48,937 nucleotides of DNA from an uncultured Bacteroidales bacterium (GTDB lineage Bacteria; Bacteroidota; Bacteroidia; Bacteroidales; Bacteroidaceae). Location: positions 1 through 48,937 of the forward strand of contig CADCIQ010000040.1 in assembly GCA_902801425.1 (NCBI GenBank), in the 5' to 3' direction. Of the stretch, positions 42,687-48,937 are shown piece after piece. How positions within the stretch are numbered: position 1 is the first letter of the stretch; every line of letters begins with the position of its first letter. The translations under genes were made by a program, and so were the position numbers. The notes below the pieces were generated by a model, which ran no database searches, had not been told where the DNA came from, and saw only the letters and a list, made by a program, of their open reading frames with translations.

Positions 42687-44258
42687 ATGTTGCGAAAAAT
42701 CAGAATTCTACTTGCCATAATCTTCCTCATAGGCATCACATCGCTGTTTCTTGATTTCTCAGGAACGGTGCAACCTTGGCTCGGCTGGATGGCTAAACTG
42801 CAATTCCTGCCAAGTGTGCTGGCATTGAATGTAATTTCCATAGTCGTGGTGTTAGGCTTAACCCTCGCAATGGGAAGACTATATTGCTCTGTCATATGCC
42901 CATTAGGCGTTATGCAGGATTTTTTTGCGTGGATTGGTAAATGGCGCATCTTCCGCAAGAACAAGAAGACAAAAGCAGCCAACAAGTATTCACATTCAAA
43001 GCCTAAGACATGGTTGCGCCTTGGCGTACTAGGTCTTATGGTGGTAATGATATTGGCAGGCTTCAACGCTGGTGTAATGCTCTTGGCTCCTTATAGTTCA
43101 TACGGAAGAATTGTGACATCCGCCCTGCAACCTGTATATATAGGTATCAACAACATGCTTGCAACATGGGCAGAGAATGCTGAGAGCTATGCTTTTTATC
43201 AGGTAGAGCCACATAATACCCCTACCCTATTATGCATAGTGGCGGGCATTTCGGCTTTGGTTCTCCTGGTACTCGCCTTCAGAAACGGCCGTACTTATTG
43301 CAATACTATTTGTCCTGTTGGCACCGTACTTGGCTATGTAAGCAAGTACTCGTGGCTAAAGATGAGGGTGGATGAGAGCAAGTGCATCAAGTGCGGATTG
43401 TGTATGAAGAACTGCAAGACTTCATGTATCAACGTACAAAAGGGCGAGGCTGTGACCATGGATTATACACGATGCGTGGATTGCGGAAACTGCGAAAATG
43501 TTTGTCCGAAGGGGGCTATCTCATTTTCAAAAGTAAAAAGTAAAAAGTCAGAAGTCGAAAGTCCCAAGACTGAAGAGAATATGACTCGCCGTAGTTTCAT
43601 CGGAGTTGTAGGACTTGCTGCCGCTGCAGCCGTTAATGCTCAGGAGAAAACCACGGACGGCGGATTTGCAGCTATCGAGGACAAGCAGATTCCCAAACGT
43701 AAGACACCTCTCACGCCTCCAGGCTCAATCTCAGCACGTAATCTGCAAAGAAAATGCACGAGCTGTCAGCTCTGCATAAGCAACTGTCCTAACGGCGTGT
43801 TGAGACCAAACACCTCGCTCGAAGGATTCTTGCAACCTGTTATGGAATACGAGAAGGGCTATTGCCGTCCAGAATGCACACGATGCTCTCAGGTATGCCC
43901 AGCAGGTGCTATTCTTCCTATCACCGTTGAGGAGAAGACCGCCATTCAGATTGGTCATGCCGTTTGGGTGAAGAAGAACTGCATACCGCTGAGAGATGGC
44001 AAGACTTGCGGTAACTGTGCAAGCAAATGCCCAAGTGGGGCTATCCAGATGGTGCCTATTGACAAATCGTACAAGATGAATGAGGAAGGCAAATGGGTTG
44101 ATGCAGAGGGTAAGCCAGTAAATGAGCGTGAGATTCTCCGCATTCCTATAGTCAACACCGAGATCTGCATCGGCTGTGGTGCTTGTGAGAATCTTTGTCC
44201 TGCACGCCCATTCAGCGCTATCTATGTAGAAGGGCATGAGGTGCATAGGGAGGTTTAA
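42687..44258 (+). CDS. NapH-NapG-like polyferredoxin with an internal twin-arginine motif
   Basis: 523 residues. The N-half is NapH-like: membrane helices at about 5-25, 45-65, 110-135 and 190-210, cytoplasmic CxxxCP motifs (CSVICPLG, CNTICPVG) and two 4Fe-4S motifs (CIKCGLCMKNCKTSC, CVDCGNCENVCPKGA). Then a repeat-encoded linker leads to TRRSFIGVVGLAAAAAVNAQ (from residue 299), a twin-arginine signal-like segment, followed by a NapG-like ferredoxin half with CTSCQLCISNCP, CTRCSQVCP, CGNCASKCP and CIGCGACENLCP. This fits electron transfer from quinol or cytoplasm to periplasmic acceptors. TatA and TatC genes follow in the same operon region. Confidence 0.9.
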   Translation: MLRKIRILLAIIFLIGITSLFLDFSGTVQPWLGWMAKLQFLPSVLALNVISIVVVLGLTLAMGRLYCSVICPLGVMQDFFAWIGKWRIFRKNKKTKAANKYSHSKPKTWLRLGVLGLMVVMILAGFNAGVMLLAPYSSYGRIVTSALQPVYIGINNMLATWAENAESYAFYQVEPHNTPTLLCIVAGISALVLLVLAFRNGRTYCNTICPVGTVLGYVSKYSWLKMRVDESKCIKCGLCMKNCKTSCINVQKGEAVTMDYTRCVDCGNCENVCPKGAISFSKVKSKKSEVESPKTEENMTRRSFIGVVGLAAAAAVNAQEKTTDGGFAAIEDKQIPKRKTPLTPPGSISARNLQRKCTSCQLCISNCPNGVLRPNTSLEGFLQPVMEYEKGYCRPECTRCSQVCPAGAILPITVEEKTAIQIGHAVWVKKNCIPLRDGKTCGNCASKCPSGAIQMVPIDKSYKMNEEGKWVDAEGKPVNEREILRIPIVNTEICIGCGACENLCPARPFSAIYVEGHEVHREV

Positions 44259-44259
44259 A

Positions 44260-44403
44260 ACGGCCTCTCCCCCCGCCCTCCCCCGTAGGGAGGGAGCCGG
44301 AGAATCCCAAGCAGACTAATGAATATGAATAAGGAAATTTAATAATAGAAATGCCTTTCGCGCTCCGGCTCCCTCCCTACGGGGGAGGGCGGGGGGAGAG
44401 GCC
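44260..44403. repeat. GC-rich palindromic element P1, two-armed copy
   Basis: Arms 44261-44302 and about 44353-44403 are reverse complements (GGCCTCTCCCCCCGCCC and GGGCGGGGGGAGAGGCC ends) around an AT-rich core. It lies between the polyferredoxin and aldo/keto reductase genes. Confidence 0.85.
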
Positions 44404-44415
44404 GCTTTTGGGCTT

Positions 44416-45801
44416 ATGAACAGACGTGAATTCTTGAAGCTATCAGGTGCTGCTACTGCTGCGGTTGCACTTGCTTCTTGCAAAAATAATGCAAATGCAG
44501 AACTGGGTGATGTGGATCCTATGGGGCATCACTCCGGACCTGTGCCTACGGATAAGATGACATATCGCACCAACCCTAACAACAACGACAAAGTGAGTCT
44601 GTTGGGGTATGGCTGGATGCGCTTGCCTATGCTTCCATTGAAACCCACGAAGGATATGAGCAAGCCACCAGAGGAGGAGATTGACCAAGAGCAGGTGAAC
44701 AAGCTATGCAAATACGCACTTGATCATGGTGTGAACTACTTTGATACAAGTCCTGCGTATGTGCGTGGCAAGAGCGAGGCATCTCTCGGAACAGCACTCA
44801 AGGCGAGTGGCTATGACCGTAAGAGCTATTTCATAGCAACAAAGCTATCAAATTTCTCTCCTGATCAGCAGTCGCATGCAGAGGGTGTGAAGATGTTCCA
44901 GAACTCGCTAAGGTATCTGCAAACAGATTATATCGACTATCTCCTTCTTCATGCTCTTGGCGGTGGTAAGATAGAGAACCTTAACCGCAGATATATCGAT
45001 AACGGCATGCTCGACTATCTCGTGGAGCAAAGGAAGAAAGGCGTTATCCGTCAGTTGGGCTTCTCATATCATGGCGATATGGAGTTCTATGACTATATGA
45101 TCTCGCTTCACGATAAATATCATTGGGACTTTGTGCAGATACAGGTGAACTATGTGGATTGGAATCACTCTGACGGCAAGCATCTCTACGAGGAACTCGA
45201 AAAGCGCAATATCCCAGCCATTGTGATGGAGCCTCTTCTCGGAGGCAGACTCGCAAAGCTTCCAGATCATGTGGTGGCGCATCTGAAACAGCGTGAGCCT
45301 GAGAATAGTGTGGCTTCATGGGCATTCCGTTATTGTGGAACAAAGCCCAACATCCTCACCGTGCTTTCGGGCATGACTTATATGGAGCATCTGGAGGATA
45401 ATATCCGCTCATTCAGTCCGCTAAAGCCATTGACTAAGGAGGAGGTGGATTGGCTTGAGGGCGAGACGGCAAACCTTATCGTCAGCTATCCTACCGTGCC
45501 TTGTAACGACTGCAAATACTGTATGCCTTGTCCTTACGGCATTGACATTCCTGGCATCTTCACCCATTACAACAAATGCGTGAACAAGGGCAATGTGCCG
45601 GAGAGCAAGGAGGCGGAGAACTACGAGGAGGCACGTCGCATCTACCTCATCAGCTACAACCGCTCCATACCTACGCTTCGTCAGGCTGACCATTGCATAG
45701 ACTGCCGTCAATGCAATCCGCATTGCCCTCAGAATATCGACATCCCTCAGCAACTCTCCCGCATCAATGAGTTTGTGGAGAAGTTGAAGCAAAGAAAATA
45801 A
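44416..45801 (+). CDS. Tat-exported aldo/keto reductase with C-terminal 4Fe-4S domain
   Basis: 461 residues. The N-terminus MNRREFLKLSGAATAAVALA plus SC combines a twin-arginine motif with a possible lipobox (Cys22). The aldo/keto reductase barrel has LLGYGWMRLP, NYFDTSPAYVRGKSEASLG, FIATKLSN, DYIDYLLLHALGG and IVMEPLLGGRL. Tyr in SPAYV is at the catalytic position. The C-terminus holds two 4Fe-4S-like clusters (CNDCKYCMPCPYG, CIDCRQCNPHCPQN). Export in folded, cofactor-loaded form through Tat is expected, and tatA/tatC lie downstream. Probably receives electrons from the polyferredoxin encoded upstream; substrate unknown. Confidence 0.92.
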   Translation: MNRREFLKLSGAATAAVALASCKNNANAELGDVDPMGHHSGPVPTDKMTYRTNPNNNDKVSLLGYGWMRLPMLPLKPTKDMSKPPEEEIDQEQVNKLCKYALDHGVNYFDTSPAYVRGKSEASLGTALKASGYDRKSYFIATKLSNFSPDQQSHAEGVKMFQNSLRYLQTDYIDYLLLHALGGGKIENLNRRYIDNGMLDYLVEQRKKGVIRQLGFSYHGDMEFYDYMISLHDKYHWDFVQIQVNYVDWNHSDGKHLYEELEKRNIPAIVMEPLLGGRLAKLPDHVVAHLKQREPENSVASWAFRYCGTKPNILTVLSGMTYMEHLEDNIRSFSPLKPLTKEEVDWLEGETANLIVSYPTVPCNDCKYCMPCPYGIDIPGIFTHYNKCVNKGNVPESKEAENYEEARRIYLISYNRSIPTLRQADHCIDCRQCNPHCPQNIDIPQQLSRINEFVEKLKQRK

Positions 45802-45808
45802 TAACAGT

Positions 45809-45958
45809 CCCTCACCCGTCACTGTGTGACACCCTCTCCCCAAGGGGCGAGGGAAAAGTTACCATTGAGCGCTATGGGGCAAAACACATGATTAGAAATA
45901 CAAACATCCCCCTCGCCCCTTGGGGAGAGGGTGTCCGCAGGACGGGTGAGGGGCTGTT
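45809..45958. repeat. Palindromic element P2
   Basis: CCCTCACCCGTCACTGTGTG, then ACACCCTCTCCCCAAGGGGC (45811-45851) is inverted at 45909-45953 (CCCCTCGCCCCTTGGGGAGA, then GGGTGTCCGCAGGACGGGTG). The core is about 55 bases. It separates the reductase and tatA genes. Confidence 0.8.
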
Positions 45959-45973
45959 ATTCTTTTTATTATT

Positions 45974-46192
45974 ATGAACAACATTCTATTTATCGGTGGT
46001 CTCGGCACCACCGAACTGCTTATTATCGTACTCGTAGTGCTGCTTTTGTTTGGTGGCAAGAAGATTCCTGAACTCATGCACGGAATGGGTAAGGGCGTCC
46101 GTTCCTTCAAAGAAGGAATGAACGAAGTGAGTGATAACCTCAAGATGGAGGAGAAGAAGGAAGAGGAAGAGGAAGTGAAAAATGAACAATGA
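45974..46192 (+). CDS. tatA: Twin-arginine translocase subunit TatA
   Basis: 72 residues. A short N-terminal membrane helix ([20 protein letters not shown], from about residue 11), the FGGKKIPEL hinge and an amphipathic helix ([20 protein letters not shown]) are diagnostic. The acidic/lysine tail ([14 protein letters not shown]) ends in sequence from a family-G repeat. It forms the protein-conducting assembly with TatC encoded 146 bases downstream; no separate TatB is present in the window. Confidence 0.95.
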   Translation: MNNILFIGGLGTTELLIIVLVVLLLFGGKKIPELMHGMGKGVRSFKEGMNEVSDNLKMEEKKEEEEEVKNEQ

Positions 46193-46335
46193 AAAATGAA
46201 AAATAATAAAATATCCGACCCTCTCCCCGCTCCCCCTTAAAGGGGGAGAGCCTGCTTGCGGTAGGAAGTCTCCCTTTAAGGGAGATTTAGAGGGTCCTGT
46301 ATTTTTCATTTTATAATTTTTTATTTTTCATTTAA
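46184..46335. repeat. Nested repeat: P4 element inside a family-G dyad
   Basis: Outer arms ATGAAAAATGAAAAATAATA (46190-46209) and TATTTTTCATTTTATAATTT onward (46301-46335) match the 17338-17437 dyad. Inside lies a GC-rich pair (46216-46250 and AAGTCTCCCTTTAAGGGAGA, 46267-46286, with TTTAGAGGGTC). One element has apparently jumped into the other. Confidence 0.75.
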
Positions 46336-46338
46336 AAC

Positions 46339-47088
46339 ATGGGAATGACCTTCTGGGAACATCTTGAGGAACTGCGTGGCTGCATCCTGCGCTCGCTGGC
46401 TGTAACCGTGGTGTTTGCGTTGCTCGCCTTTGGTTTCAAGGACGAACTGTTTGCCGTGGTACTCGCTCCAAAAGATTCCTCGGTACAACTAATAAACACC
46501 GAACTGACCTCACAGTTCATGATCCACATGATGGTGTCATTCTATGCCGGTATCATCGTGGCTGCTCCCTATATCATTTATGAACTGTACAGGTTCATAT
46601 CTCCAGCCCTCTATCAGCAAGAGAAACGATATGCCGCAAGGATAGTGACAAGTGGATATGTCATGTTCATGGCGGGCTTGGTATTCAGCTATTTCGTTGT
46701 CTTTCCCTTCACCTTCCGTTTCCTTGGCAACTATCAAGTATCGGCAGATGTGGAGAATATGATATCCCTATCATCTTACATAGATACCTTCATGATACTC
46801 TCGCTAATGCTTGGCGTGGTGTTCGAGTTGCCTGTGTTATCGTGGTTACTTGGCAAGTTAGGATTGCTCAACCGTGAGTTGATGCACAGATACCGCCGTC
46901 ATGCCATTGTGTTTATCCTTATCGTGGCAGCATTCATCACACCAACCTCAGACGCCTTCACGCTAATGATAGTATCACTACCCATATACATATTATATGA
47001 GCTAAGCGCATACGTAGTACCAAAGAAAACGGCCTCTCCCCCCGCCCTCTCCCGTAGAGAGGGAGCCGGAGAGCCCAATTTCAATTAA
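46339..47088 (+). CDS. tatC: Twin-arginine translocase subunit TatC, repeat-encoded C-terminus
   Basis: 249 residues with the family features: MTFWEHLEELRGCILRSLAV at the N-terminus (the HLEELR substrate-recognition motif), six membrane helices, FELPVLSWLLGKLG, RYRRHAIVFILIVAAFITPT and SLPIYILYELS. The final 19 residues (TASPPALSRREGAGEPNFN) are encoded by the left arm of a P1 element (from 47031), so the original C-terminus has been replaced or extended. This tail is cytoplasmic and probably harmless. Confidence 0.95.
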   Translation: MGMTFWEHLEELRGCILRSLAVTVVFALLAFGFKDELFAVVLAPKDSSVQLINTELTSQFMIHMMVSFYAGIIVAAPYIIYELYRFISPALYQQEKRYAARIVTSGYVMFMAGLVFSYFVVFPFTFRFLGNYQVSADVENMISLSSYIDTFMILSLMLGVVFELPVLSWLLGKLGLLNRELMHRYRRHAIVFILIVAAFITPTSDAFTLMIVSLPIYILYELSAYVVPKKTASPPALSRREGAGEPNFN

Positions 47089-47287
47089 CACTTGCGAAGC
47101 TTGATGAGCTTTAGCGAATAATTAATAATTAACATGCCTTTCGCGATTATACAATCGAACATCAGGTCACATACTCCGATGTTATTAACATCGGACTACC
47201 CGTTTGGGAAGGCTTGGTTAGGCTTATAATCAAAATGCCTTTTCGCTCCGGCTCCCTCTCTACGGGAGAGGGCGGGGGGAGAGGCCT
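47031..47287. repeat. P1 element, large copy overlapping the tatC end
   Basis: Arms 47031-47072 and 47239-47287 are reverse complements. The 166-base core contains an ACTTGC/AGCTTGATGAGCTT copy (47092-47125) and the palindrome CCGATGTTATTAACATCGG (47176-47194). It starts inside tatC and ends 13 bases before the RelA-like start, so it supplies both a protein tail and the next gene's leader. Confidence 0.85.
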
Positions 47288-47300
47288 TATTTTTCATTCT

Positions 47301-48179
47301 ATGCTAACATTAGAAGAAATAAAGGATTGCATACTCAATGACCTGTCACGGAGAATGACCCAGAGCGGAATCATGTTCCGTATCTTTGGCAGGGCAAAGA
47401 GTGTCCGTTCGCTTGAGCATAAGATGCAGATCAAGGGCGACAAGTATCGTGCAGGAGCAAAGATACAGGATATGATAGGCGTGAGGATTGTTCTGTATTT
47501 CTCCGAGGATGTGGAGGCAATGGAGATTTTCCTCTGTAATGATGATCTTGTGGATCGTTCGGTGGATAACCTTGATGTCTCTACTTTCCGTCCGCAAAGA
47601 CTTAATCTTGTGAAGAAGATACCAGAGAAGTATCTGGAGGATTTTCATGCGGCTCTGCCAAAGGAATATGCGCCATATCTTGATGATACGTATGAGATAC
47701 AGATACGAACTGTGTTCTCTGAGGGCTGGCATGAGGTGGAGCACGACCTGCGATATAAGTGCGAGGAAGACTGGGAGGGATGTGATTTCTTCTCACGTCA
47801 GTTGAATGGAGTCATTGCCACCCTTGAGACCGCCCAATGGAGCATGGGCGCTATCTTCCATGAGATGGCGCAGAAGAACCTCGTAAACGGCAATTATCAT
47901 GCCATGCTTCGCAACAAGCTACTTCTCCGCTTTGCAGATGATGACCTCTCCGAGCCTTTGAAGAACTACCTCGATGCTCATGATGATATTGCAAGGCAGT
48001 TATATCAAACCGACCGTATGGTATTCCTCATGGCTCTCCTCAATCATGATAGTCCGATACCTCTGCTTTATGATAACGTGGTATTCCTCATTAATAGAAT
48101 TGATATAATGGACGAAGGTATTAGAAATCTTGAAAGCGATGCTTTCCGCAAAGCGTTTGACATAACGTCAGTTCGATGA
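47301..48179 (+). CDS. RelA/SpoT-domain protein of a divergent subfamily
   Basis: 292 residues from the ATG at 47301. RAGAKIQDMIGVRIVLYF (about 50-67) and YEIQIRTVFSEGWHEVEHDL (131-150) plus RYK are the RelA/SpoT synthetase-fold landmarks. Between them the usual G-loop with a GYxSxH motif is missing; the segment reads TFRPQRLNLVKKIPEKYLED. The C-terminal helical half (NGVIATLETAQWSMGAIFHE, DDIARQLYQTDRMVFL) is family-specific; there is no HD hydrolase domain, TGS or ACT domain. It may not make (p)ppGpp in the usual way. The frame is open to 47214, but that part is repeat-encoded. Confidence 0.85.
   Translation: MLTLEEIKDCILNDLSRRMTQSGIMFRIFGRAKSVRSLEHKMQIKGDKYRAGAKIQDMIGVRIVLYFSEDVEAMEIFLCNDDLVDRSVDNLDVSTFRPQRLNLVKKIPEKYLEDFHAALPKEYAPYLDDTYEIQIRTVFSEGWHEVEHDLRYKCEEDWEGCDFFSRQLNGVIATLETAQWSMGAIFHEMAQKNLVNGNYHAMLRNKLLLRFADDDLSEPLKNYLDAHDDIARQLYQTDRMVFLMALLNHDSPIPLLYDNVVFLINRIDIMDEGIRNLESDAFRKAFDITSVR
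48062..48160 (+). repeat. Direct repeat, left copy (inside RelA-like gene)
   Basis: 99 bases identical to 48839-48937. Here they encode part of the C-terminus of the RelA-like protein (about residues 255-286). Confidence 0.95.
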
Positions 48180-48517
48180 CTTGCCCTTAAAACAAACAGC
48201 AAGCTGTTTTTAACTGACAATAATTACCAATCTTACCAATCTTCAACCAATAAAATGGATATTTATGGAAAAAGATTGCGCAGATTGGGAACTTGCGTAG
48301 CTTGTTGAGCCTTGCGAAAAATTATTGTCAGTTAAAGCACCAGAGGTGCGTTTATATTGAAACTGTACGCTGAAGCTCACCAAGCTGAAGCAAGTCATTT
48401 AGCCAAGCGCTGCGTTTATTTTCGTCGAACTCACGTTAAAGTAAATAATTTCTCCCAAATTCTTGCGTTATTTCCCAAATTATGTGTATCTTTGCCGACA
48501 AATAAAGAAGTTTCGTT
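48180..48517. repeat. Gene-free gap with inverted repeats and dispersed elements
   Basis: TAACTGACAATAATT (48211-48225) is exactly inverted at about 48320-48335. Within it ACCAA words at 48226, 48235 and 48246 face ATTG/ATGG words at about 48265, 48275 and 48284, a weak array of 9-11 base step. Two ACTTGC/AGCTTG element copies (about 48291 and, inverted, 48366) follow. Confidence 0.6.
48463..48494 (+). promoter_or_regulatory. Promoter of the 48518 gene
   Basis: TTG (48463-48465) and TATCTTTG (48487-48494), 21 bases apart; the leader to the ATG is about 20 bases. Confidence 0.75.
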
Positions 48518-48763
48518 ATGACAACAGTAGCATTGAATGCCCTTTGGACTTATATAGAATCATTGGGACTAAGCGCAAAAAACCGCAAATGGTTGGCAGA
48601 CAAGCTCATTGAACCGACTAAGAGTAGAACAAAGACTTCTACTGGTAGCAGTTCATTGAGAAATGCTTTTTCTGGTAATTGGGAAAGTGATGTTGATTCA
48701 GTTTCCTATGCACAGATGTTGCGTGAGGAAACACAAAACATTTTGCAAGAATCAATAATTTGA
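48518..48763 (+). CDS. Small protein of unknown function, antitoxin-like
   Basis: 81 residues. The N-terminus (NALWTYIESLGLSAKNRKWL) and ADKLIEPTKS resemble small Bacteroidetes proteins often found next to toxin genes; a serine/threonine linker and a helical end (YAQMLREETQNIL) follow. No toxin gene follows before the window ends. It has its own promoter and a strong terminator, so it is expressed alone. The antitoxin idea is weak. Confidence 0.7.
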   Translation: MTTVALNALWTYIESLGLSAKNRKWLADKLIEPTKSRTKTSTGSSSLRNAFSGNWESDVDSVSYAQMLREETQNILQESII

Positions 48764-48801
48764 AATTGACGGATTGGCAATAAATAATGACCTTTATAAT
48801 G

Positions 48802-48837
48802 AAAAGGGCAGTCAAGCGTAATGCTTGGCTGCCTTTT
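48802..48837 (+). terminator. Terminator of the 48518 gene
   Basis: AAAAGGGCAGTCAAGC (48802-48817) pairs with GCTTGGCTGCCTTTT (48823-48837) with one mismatch (G:T), loop GTAAT; a good rho-independent terminator. Confidence 0.88.
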
Positions 48838-48838
48838 A

Positions 48839-48937
48839 TCTGCTTTATGATAACGTGGTATTCCTCATTAATAGAATTGATATAATGGACGAAGGTATTA
48901 GAAATCTTGAAAGCGATGCTTTCCGCAAAGCGTTTGA
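48839..48937 (+). pseudogene. Direct repeat, right copy: fragment of the RelA-like gene at the window end
   Basis: 99 bases identical to 48062-48160, running to the last base of the window. They could encode LLYDNVVFLINRIDIMD and further residues of the RelA-like protein but have no start. The unit between the copies is 777 bp. It may be a true tandem duplication that continues beyond the window or an assembly overlap. Confidence 0.8.

Noticed and set aside
47214-47300. Longer N-terminus for the RelA-like protein
   Set aside because: The extra codons come from the right arm of a P1 element; the ATG at 47301 begins the family-like sequence.

Overview
The window looks like a piece of a Bacteroidales chromosome, most likely Prevotella or a close relative. 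The evidence is the recurrent -7 promoter box TAnnTTTG, a SusC/SusD polysaccharide locus with a propeller/AraC regulator, and families common in this group (DUF2795, DUF2723, DUF3098, DUF4369-like). No tRNA, rRNA or CRISPR array was recognised. All functional statements come from reading motifs by eye; no database search was run.

Layout. 1-460: the end of an Rpn-type nuclease gene. 708-3628 (minus): gltX then waaA. 3912-7686: a 7TM-HD phosphodiesterase-like protein, a reduced SAM-methyltransferase-like protein carrying a repeat insertion, a PduO-type cobalamin adenosyltransferase and a DUF2795 protein. 7687-8747: a 1-kb gene-free stretch packed with inverted and periodic repeats. 8748-15635: an accessory cassette of seven same-strand genes behind one recognisable promoter: small membrane protein, acidic protein, HExxH/WG-repeat protein, leucine-rich-repeat protein, DUF2779 nuclease, an ADP-ribosyltransferase (ART)-like protein, and a NADAR-family protein whose start overlaps the ART stop. 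15752-17326: rhodanese lipoprotein, DUF2007, a small AraC regulator, a small HExxH protein. 17446-22353: a two-component system (minus) divergent from an FtsX-type permease and its ATPase. 22939-26665: envelope proteins and a sigma-factor/anti-sigma pair whose sigma gene has an in-frame stop. 26921-37769: a glycan locus (regulator, GH5, SusC, SusD, surface lipoprotein). 38149-41471: DUF2723 and DUF3098 membrane proteins. 41965-42336 (minus): a histidine-rich secreted protein. 42687-47088: a NapH-NapG-like polyferredoxin with an internal twin-arginine motif, a Tat-type aldo/keto reductase, TatA and TatC, so two probable Tat substrates sit beside the translocase. 47301-48763: a divergent RelA/SpoT-domain protein and a small unknown gene. 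The last 99 bases repeat the 3' part of the RelA-like gene.

Two signals stand out. First, the overlapping ART-NADAR pair is a candidate toxin/reversal module inside a nuclease-bearing cassette. Second, the intergenic DNA holds several arrays in which a different 5-7 bp word is repeated 4-5 times at a fixed 10-12 bp step and then 4-5 times as its reverse complement at the same step; the clearest, at 41551-41657, has 5+5 copies at exactly 11 bp. These differ from a set of GC-rich palindromic elements that have also entered genes in frame (histidine kinase, methyltransferase-like gene, TatC C-terminus) and from 7-8 bp step repeats.
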